From NCBI GenBank assembly GCA_003480725.1, contig QUJQ01000003.1, positions 307,082-371,081 on the forward strand: DNA of 64,000 nt. The letters run 5' to 3'. The stretch's first letter is position 1. Every line of letters begins with the position of its first letter. The translations under genes and the position numbers were made by a program. This DNA comes from Clostridiaceae bacterium AM27-36LB. Its GTDB lineage: Bacteria > Bacillota > Clostridia > Lachnospirales > Lachnospiraceae. Shown one piece after another: positions 46,701 to 53,200 of the stretch. The notes under the pieces were generated by a model that ran no database searches, was not told the origin of the DNA, and saw only the letters and a program-made list of their open reading frames with translations.

Positions 46701-46870
46701 TTGGCTCCTGCTACGGTCTCGCCCGTTGTCTTGGCGGTACTGCTCACGGTCACACAGTCTGTACTCTCTGCTGCTGCCATAGATGACATGGGCAGGCAGG
46801 TGGTAAGCACCAGTGCAAACGCCAGCAGCAGTGAGAGAAGTTTGTACTTCTTCTTGCTTTTGGTTCCCAT
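40733..46870 (-). CDS. Giant secreted protein: DUF4430-like, tandem repeats, GLUG, cohesin, dockerin
   Basis: This 2045 aa protein has a signal peptide (1-32) and a cadherin-like region. A divergent DUF4430-like domain lies at about 137-343 (FHLLIWLTERYYLG ... INNLWGHDMNFMYLRNHVYP ... ATADYILLSDDDVLDIALF). Three near-identical 147-residue repeats plus one diverged copy follow (about 451-1030), then a Big_2 Ig domain (about 1033-1117) and GLUG repeats (about 1130-1463). A cohesin-like domain (about 1490-1627), beta repeats, a module shared with the scaffoldin (about 1883-1973) and a dockerin (about 1978-2044; DVNGTGKLDIND, DMNGDGTVNVSD) complete it. It stands alone behind riboswitch C, with GGAGG before the ATG. 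A corrinoid-related surface role is inferred. Confidence 0.85.
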   Translation of the reverse strand: MGTKSKKKYKLLSLLLAFALVLTTCLPMSSMAAAESTDCVTVSSTAKTTGETVAGAKYEVELSKIFTDSDNHSLTYTLESTDLGGYTQIKDGILYFTENKAGDYEVKVKATCSSGKSALYTLKMTVKAAEEGTKDQYNYNETDADKVTVWVTMSNDGVPLMGNDDGNTKLSHVKVTVPYFDLGKYRLDRFKRCHTAVDPNMGHKGAYIDTVAVERPTYFHLLIWLTERYYLGLPEERCGKGTSGVFENTDTTTVNTIFGEKAYTSNGLGAFELKDGTATATSMLINNLWGHDMNFMYLRNHVYPLMDAGWGATADYILLSDDDVLDIALFTDWTFYQRGSFNKFDKEVYTAAPGADMTFSTLKYDTVSPSDGGAGTFTKMDKLNIGLYNADWEKVSDVNIDGVDGEYYIDALPVVEGTYYLLGLDPLVGTKNSYTACYAPAVAEVDIKGENPYEGMPFTDIYYMDGDTKVQLKKIAQEDSLNSSGYPDFKNLPAYKVTIPESLVGTTPTVYVTIPLKDGKKLSSSIYTYSRTTGGGYGSDSYTVTNDGNNYTIALKVTDTYIGDAADYMVPEVNSSWEAVVGLTFVGGDISDKPEPEDPYKGMPFTDIYYMDGDTKVQLKKIAQEDSLNSSGYPDFKNLPAYKVTIPESLVGTTPTVYVTIPLKDGKKLSSSIYTYSRTTGGGYGSDSYTVTNDGNNYTIALKVTDTYIGDAADYMVPEVNSSWEAVVGLTFVGGDISDKPEPEDPYKGMPFTDIYYMDGDTKVQLKKIAQEDSLNSSGYPDFKNLPAYKVTIPESLVGTTPTVYVTIPLKDGKKLSSSIYTYSRTTGGGYGSDSYTVTNDGNNYTIALKVTDTYIGDAADYMVPEVNSSWEAVVGLTFVGGNIGDESEDPFKDAPFTDLYYMDGEKKVQLPVFEKEEEGLSDSNMQMSNVPAYKVTVPESLADTGLDVYITYPDTQTLVKYAYLYKNGAVDYMTYPGPTVAVDAETNTLKITVTKDYIDANGTYVLAEDGKYQPFMGFGFVSGDITPSKPSDGKVSGVTLDQKNLTMPRWSTATLTATIQPADAKVKTVKWSSSDDSIVSVNKGVLTAHQAGEADITVTTVQNKKTATCHVTVTDSDKPTQDAKGIYQISTAKELLWLANEVNTSVKGTVINATLTQNIDLSGLDGTTRARESWPAIGISSAHPYTGTFDGAGYTVQNLYGDYQATGEESVYGGLFGITNNATIKNVTVTGTISAASDGYNASVNIGGICGSASSTTIENCHNQVVLTGGTGRLDSVGGIAGTLYSGSITSCSNKAAITGRYAAGIASSASGSISECWNEGTITGEESYMTGGIVAEANMLSITNCNNVGSVTATGQSTMPYTRVGGICGNVNRSMGRFTCQNCYNTGALSASGNGVELYGVGPVSSETSAGKSDYINCFYTNTDDAITPVLGVQPISQSEEKDVAAAFSEDVWKDSCPLPVLKGQTATAHKDTDGDGNCDACGKVMNSTSAYTISAAQNQTINLSNEVKVTLTVGAKQETTYNAYALKVTYDADLLKFEKLVKVEGSTQNVSDDGQGTLTITGYGADCRIGTNNIDLIFVGKATGGAKVKIESANIDKQANANAKDAPAAAITSAIAFVNITNEYPVTFDNTLFTGNSTVKAGENYTLTVLDKNYNYTVTATMGGESVEVTSGNGGIYFYVKNVTGPLVFIATKGTPKTYTVIADDKGTGRTDLTLSSEKATYGEDYAFTVNKEAGYGYTVSAKAEVYQGIANKEVPLAQEEGDPFTKDGKTYTPYTYKIAGTNIVSNFVIKVDKEIDDNQWTQITFTGEGSADVVNGPDQKGLNNKPFQFKLNKSEGFEYTVKENGIELQADEDGNYTIPALRMTGTALTVTVEKKGELTIVAKEYLKLGDSKNENGKTMWLITATGAVNDGKTLAYDTNTMDWSAKYNEGKGAYAYLVIYDNEIADQNGQKQAVTKDLVEAKAKEKIQESGSPKVTLAYDGDVNGTGKLDINDAQLVYNMYNAMYEDFDTVYVKKFLEADMNGDGTVNVSDAAAVVKALAE
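44190..45520 (-). repeat. Three 441-bp near-identical tandem repeats inside the 2045 aa gene
   Basis: Units begin (reading the minus strand) near 45518, 45077 and 44636, each 441 bp and coding 147 residues that start PY(E/K)GMPFTDIYYMDG. Long stretches are base-identical between copies (for example 44236-44472, 44677-44913 and 45118-45354). A diverged fourth unit (PFKDAPFTDLYYMDG) follows from about 44196. This indicates recent duplication or gene conversion. Confidence 0.92.
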
Positions 46871-46902
46871 CTTTTTCCTCCTGAATCCTTTTATTTTTAT
46901 GC

Positions 46903-47117
46903 AAAAAAAAGACGGCTGCAGAGTTTTTCTGCAACCGTCTTATTGTGCTCTTAAAAATATAAAATTCTGTTATCAGCTATATGCTGTGTCAGCCTCCCAG
47001 CAGATGTCTGAGTCATATCATCTCTGATACATACAGCGTCGTACCCCCCCCGATTCTCACAGGGTTCTCTTTTACCTGTTCTTTTCACGAAAAAAAGAAC
47101 AGACTGCGGACTGATCA
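46903..47117 (-). promoter_or_regulatory. Cobalamin riboswitch C (compact variant) with terminator
   Basis: The minus-strand leader has GAGAACCCTGTGAGAATC, then a run of eight G, TACGACGCTGTATG and the B12-box-like TGACTCAGACATCTGCTGGG. The CACTGGGAAGG-type block present in A and B is missing; only a short ATGTATCAGAGATGATAT stem stands there. A terminator follows: AAGACGG and TGCAGA pair with TCTGCA and CCGTCTT (46928-46941 with 46909-46922), then a run of T, about 33 nt before the ATG. Confidence 0.72.
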
Positions 47118-47122
47118 TTATT

Positions 47123-47152
47123 AATATAACACATCCGCCACGGGGAATGCAA
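47123..47152 (-). promoter_or_regulatory. Promoter of the 2045 aa gene
   Basis: TTGCAT (47147-47152) and TATATT (47123-47128) are 18 bp apart on the minus strand (17 if TTATAT is taken). It lies just upstream of riboswitch C. Confidence 0.65.
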
Positions 47153-47195
47153 TACACTTTTTATCTCAATTAGTAACCTTTATAATCAGATTCAC

Positions 47196-47241
47196 AACAA
47201 AAATATCGCGGACACCAATTGGTATCCGCGATATTTTTGTT
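47196..47241. terminator. Terminator of the 2752 aa gene
   Basis: AACAAAAATATCGCGGACACC (47196-47216) and GGTATCCGCGATATTTTTGT (47221-47240) form a long stem with an AATT loop. A-rich and T-rich arms allow termination on both strands. It touches the stop codon of the gene at 47240. Confidence 0.8.
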
Positions 47242-50200
47242 ACTGCTTATTTCTCTTGATCATCTCCTGTACTGCCTGTCTTGCATCCAGTACATTGACC
47301 TTGCGGTCATTGTTCACATCTGCATTCAGGAATTTTTCCATGGTAGCCATGTCAAAATTCTCATACATAGCATTGTACATATTGTAGATGAGCTGGACAT
47401 CATTGATATCCACTATTTTAGTACCGTTCACGTCATAGTCATATGCAAGGGTCTGCTTTGTTCCGGCAGATTCCTGTACCTTACCAGCTGCTTCTGTATC
47501 TACTTCACTCTTGCTCTTATCAGAGATCAGCAGGTATGCATATGCCTGGTAGTTCGTGGACCAGTACATGCTGTGCGTGTCATAGGTCAGGATATTTCCA
47601 TCGTCCACTGCACCAGAAGCCGTTACCAACCAGATCGCCTTCTCGCCTCCCAGATCCAGGTACTTGCTCACCTTCTGTGTAATGATACCTTTCCGTTCAG
47701 CGGTAACGTTCAGTTCTTCACCAGTCACTTTTAAAGCCGGGATCTTGTAGGTCTTTCCGTCTGCCTCCGCAGTCAGGACTATTCCGTCTGCCAGCTTCAG
47801 GGTGTACTCATACACATCCGTTGCTGTCATCTCAAAGCTAAATTCCTGATTTCTCATAGCCAGCTGGGTCGTGCCACCTGCCACGTTACCGGAACCTTTG
47901 CCTGTGAAGTTGATCTTCGTTCTGGTAGACATGTCGACCTCTTTGTTCACAGTGATCTGGATATCACCAGTCACATTGGTTCCTGCGATGGTATAGGTCT
48001 TCTGGTCTGCATCCATGCTTACCGGGCAGTCTTCTCCATTTTTCTTCACGGTCACAAGGTAGGTGTAACCATATTTCTTATCTACCGTAAATGTGTAAGC
48101 CTGAAGATAAGTAGCAGATCCTGCTGCTGTCAGATCTTCTTTTCCGGTTCCATCTGTAGTTATCGTATAGGTCTTCGGTGTTCTGGTTGCTGTCACATCC
48201 AGATCACCGGTTACATTGCCGATACTGTAATAAACATCTCCGCTGGCATCTGTCTTCTTCTCCGCTGTCACAGTCTGTCCATTCATCTTGGCCGTGATCT
48301 CATAATCATAATGCTGGTCGTTCAGATCAATCCGGTATTCCGTTCCGTCTTTTACCGTGGAGGCACCATGGATCTCTCCTGTCAGAGTCACTCTATGGAT
48401 ATTTTCCACCGTCACATTACAGGAAGCATTCAGAATCTGTGCATCCGGTGCATCTGCGGTAGCATGGGCACTCTTATCGATCTTTGCTGCTGTGACAGTG
48501 ATATTACTCTCACCTGCTGCTTTTCCGGTAAATGTCAATAAGATATTATCGATACCAACGGTACGGTCTTCTCCATAGCCAGTGATCTTCAGTATTCCAG
48601 ATTCATCGTCTGTCACCTTCAGATTGGAAACATTGGCATCATTGATTCCCTTATAAGTCAGTACCGCAGGATTATAGGTCACTGTCAGATCATATGCATT
48701 GTACGTGTTCTCAACCTTACTCTTCACTGTAATCTTTGCCTGTACATCATCTCCAATCGGAAGGCTTGCACTGCCTCCTGATACAGAGAGTGCATATCCT
48801 TGATCCGGAAGCTGCTCTGCCCCTGGCTTTACCGTCACTTTACAGATGGCCGGAGCACTCACATCCGTTCCTTCCACCATCAGATACATCAGATACTGGA
48901 TTCCTTCATCTGGGAATCTGCAGATAAAGCTTCCATCTTTTCCTGTCGTACCCATCTCGGTCCACTGCTCTTTTGGCAATGACGGATCTGTTGTATAGTA
49001 TACCTTTGCACCGGCAACCGTCACATCTGTCGGCTCACCTATGTTCATATTCGCACCGCCACGGCGAAGCACTACTTTCCTGGGTTCGCTTGCTGTCATC
49101 TCCATCTGCTCTGCTGACGCACCGTCTGTCAAAGTGAAATACGGGAATCCGGCATTGGCATCTGTGTAGAAATTCTTATTACTGTACATGGCAACATCAA
49201 TTACATCACCATCTTCCAGGGTCATATAATCTGCCGTAGCACCCATACCCGGCTTCATCAGCGGATACCGATGATTCAGGAAATAGGTCAGATTGGAATC
49301 ATGTCCCCAGAATTTCTGGAAATACATATGACCAAATTCACCGGTGACTGTCATTGCATCGGTATTATTGGCCACCTTTGACCCTCTCAGATGATATTTT
49401 TCCAGCATCTGGATCATCAGATGCAGTACCGTCGGCTGCTCCACCGGTGCGCCATTTTCAGTTATCATATACTTCTGCAGATCATATGCAGAGAGGTCAA
49501 AATATTCCACATCCACCGGAACCATTGCCAGTAATGTGCTGTCTGCATCATTTCCAGTTACATACTTTCCATCAAGTGAAAGTGAAAAATACACGGTCTT
49601 TTTGCTCTGTTCTCCAGTTGACGGACGAATCAGTGTCCAGTGCGCATAGAGAACGGTATCTGCGTTGAATTTCGTCTCAGTTGTAATGGCTTTTCCACCA
49701 TCTTTTTCTGTAAACCAGCCGTCAAACTTATAATTCCATCGATATGGAGTCGGAAGTTCATTGAGAGAACCATTCACTGCTACATTCACATCTCTGATAT
49801 CACAGTCGCCGCCGTTCGCATCAAATGTAACCTGGAATCCATCTACTTCCCATGTCAGAATCGGATATCCATTGTTCTTATTATGCGTGTCTTTTGTATA
49901 ACAGGTCACATATGCCTCCGCATTCAGTGCCGATACGAAGGAGTCTTTCTTCATCTCCTCCGCATACTTCATCTTGGCGCCATTTGCCTTGTATGCTCCC
50001 GAGAGCGGTCCCTGATAGAAGCTTCCGTTTTTGATCGTGATATAATCATCTCCGCCGAAGCTTCCCACTGCGCCGCCGCAACGTATACCACTACTTACTG
50101 ATCCCACATTATAACAGCCCAGCGGCATGGATGCCACATAGACATTACCTGCGATTCCACCGATATAATCTGCTCCCTTGACCTCTCCGGTATTATAAGA

Positions 50201-53200
50201 GGCGATCAGTTCTGCATAGTTCTGATGGGCTCCGACAATTCCTCCAACCTGTTTTGCCGAATCATTTCCAACTGTTCCTGTATTACGGCAATAACGGATA
50301 TTTCCATAAGAGTTCGCTCCGGCGATTCCACCGATCAACTCTTTTCCAGTAACTGCCGCCGTATTGCTGCAGCGCTCCACATTGTTGTGGAGACCCACAC
50401 AGCCCACGATTCCTCCAACCTGGATATTGCCGCTGACACTTCCTGAGAAGCTGCAGTCTGTGATATTTGAAGCTTTCTCTACATCTTCCATAGCACCGGC
50501 AATTCCACCGGTCTGGGATACCTCACCGGTAACTGTGACAGTACCTGACAGATTCAGGCTCTTAACTTTTCCTCCGCCTGCGATCAATCCGAAGAATCCG
50601 GTCTCATCTTTCGTAGATGTGATCTTCAGATTCGTAATATGTTGTCCATTGCCATCAAAGGTACCTGCATATGCATGACCACTACGGCCAATGGGATACC
50701 AGTTGTCTGTAGTAAGTTCAATATCTTTCAGCAGCTTACCGCTGATCGCCGTATTGCCTCCATTCACCTCGCTGGCAAACCAGTGCAGTTCCATCTCAGT
50801 CCCGATCATGTAGACACCGCCTACATTGGCAGGCTCAGTGCACTGATCACTTCCCCACATGTCAGCATCTGCTGCTGTGGTGACTGTCTTTGTGGAGGCC
50901 TCGAGCATGCCTGCCACTTGATCGCTGGTAACGCGAACAGTCAGGACTTTACCCTCATCTGCCGCTTTCACGGTATAAGTCTCGCCGGTCGCTCCTTCGA
51001 TCAAGGTCTTGCCCTGATACCACTGATACTTAACAGGTGTACTGTCAGAAGACTTAAATACTGCTGTCAGTGTTCTTCCGACTACCGGTGCTCCTTCGAT
51101 CTTCAGAGAACCAGTCAGACCTTTCACTGCACTTTCTGTCTCTGCCTTCAGCACTCCTGATGCATCTGCACAGAGTGCTTTGACCCGAAGCTTTCTTCCT
51201 GCCATATTCTGCGGAATCTTGTACTCCGGTTTCTCTGTGATCGACAGAACTACATCATCGTTTTCATCATAGCTGTAGTACCAGATGTAGATCAGATCAG
51301 TCTGATCTCCGGTGTACTGAGCAGTCACTGTCTCCTCTACTTCAGCAGTTCCATTGATGGAAAGGGTTCCACTGATGGCTTCTTTACTGCCAAGACGTGT
51401 GAGCACCTCGTTCATCTGATTTTTTGCCTGGGCAAGTTCTGATTCAGAGCTTACCTGATTGTCGGTCGGATAACCTTCATCTTCAAAGTCTCCGCCGGTC
51501 ACATCTCCGATGTTGTACAGATTGCTCTTCTCCGCTTTCGTAACATTCAGTCCGAGGGTACCGCCTACACAGCCGCCCATGCTCTCCACACTGCCGCTGT
51601 TGTACAGCTTGTCCACTTTTCCGTTGTTACGGCCCACACAGCCACCGGTGTAACTGCGCATGATGGCTGCTGTGCAGATAATGTGACCGCTGTTGGCTGA
51701 AGTTTCCACCAGAGCGGAGCTGAAATCATCGCTGTAAGTCTCATTATTTCCAGCAATACCGCCCACCATATGTCCGGTTGCACGGATCATACCTGTATTG
51801 ATGCAGCCGGAGATCTTTGCCTTGCTGGTCTTCGTTGCTTTATTTTCACCGGCGATACCTGCCACATACTGTCCTCCGCGGACAGTTCCCTGGTTGGTAC
51901 AGTCTGTGATCGTTCCATAGTTCTCACCGGCAATACCGGCTGTATCATTTCCACCTGTCACAGCAGCATCTGCTGTACACTTCTCGATGGTTCCCAGGTT
52001 GCGGGCTGCGATAGCTGCCGTGTCATCCCCACCCAGGATGGTTCCTGTCACTTTCAGGTCACAGATCGTGCCTTTATTCCATGCGAACAGTCCGGCTGCC
52101 CCATTGGTCTTGCAGTACAGGTTCTTCACCGTATTGCTTGCGCCATCCAGCGTTCCGGCAAATGCGCTGTCTGCTGTGGTTCCGCCGATCGGTGTCCATG
52201 CCCGATGATTAAGATCTACATCAGCTGTCAATGTGCCTTTGATATCTGTTGTCTTCTTTGCTGCATCTGCAAACCATTTAAGTTCTGCTGCGGAAGAGAT
52301 CTGATAGATGCCCTCCTCCTGCTTCGGCTGTGTGGCTGTACGACCATCCCAGCCAGCCGGGTCTACGGTCGGCTGATCCGGATCCGGTTCGTCGCTTCCC
52401 GCCTGCCACTTGAGGATCGGATAGCCTTGATTACTATTCTCGCTGTCTTCTGCGAACTTGTCTCCCAGAGTGGATGCCAGTGCTTTTAACTCTTCTGTTG
52501 TCTTCTGTTGTGCATCCCCGTTCTGGATCGTACATTTGTCGAGATTGCCGACGGTGTTCAGATCACTCTGCGGAACATATACATTTTCCAGAGACTTCGC
52601 TCCGTTTTTAAAGTCCAGCTTTCCTGCCACGCTTCCTGCGTTGGTGGCTGTGGGAAGGGTACTGGTATATACATTTTTAATGCTTCCATACCTGTAGAGT
52701 CCGACGATTCCTCCGGCTACACCGGATACTGCGGTCACGGTACCTGTATTATAGCTGTCGCTGATAGTTCCGCCCATGTAGAGGCTTCCAGCCAGTCCGC
52801 CCACCTGATTGGCTCCGGTGACTGCACCGCTGTTATAACACTGGGTCATGGCTGTACTGCCGCTTCCATATACACAGCCTGCCACACCGCCTGCATAGTT
52901 GCTGGATGCCGTTACCTTTCCTTCATTGGATGAAGTCTGGATTGAACCATCCACATAGCCTGCCACACCGCCCGCATATTTCTGTGCAGATACAGTTACA
53001 GAATCTGTCACATGGCAGTTTTCCATGTCATAGGCTTCTCCGGCCACAGCACCTGCATAGTCACCGGATGCACTGACCACACTGTCGGAGATAGTCAGGT
53101 TGCTGATCTTACTTCCCTTTCCTGCATATCCGAACAGTCCGGCATATTTTGCTGTAGACACAGAACCGGTCACTGCCACATATAACCCGGAGATGGTATG

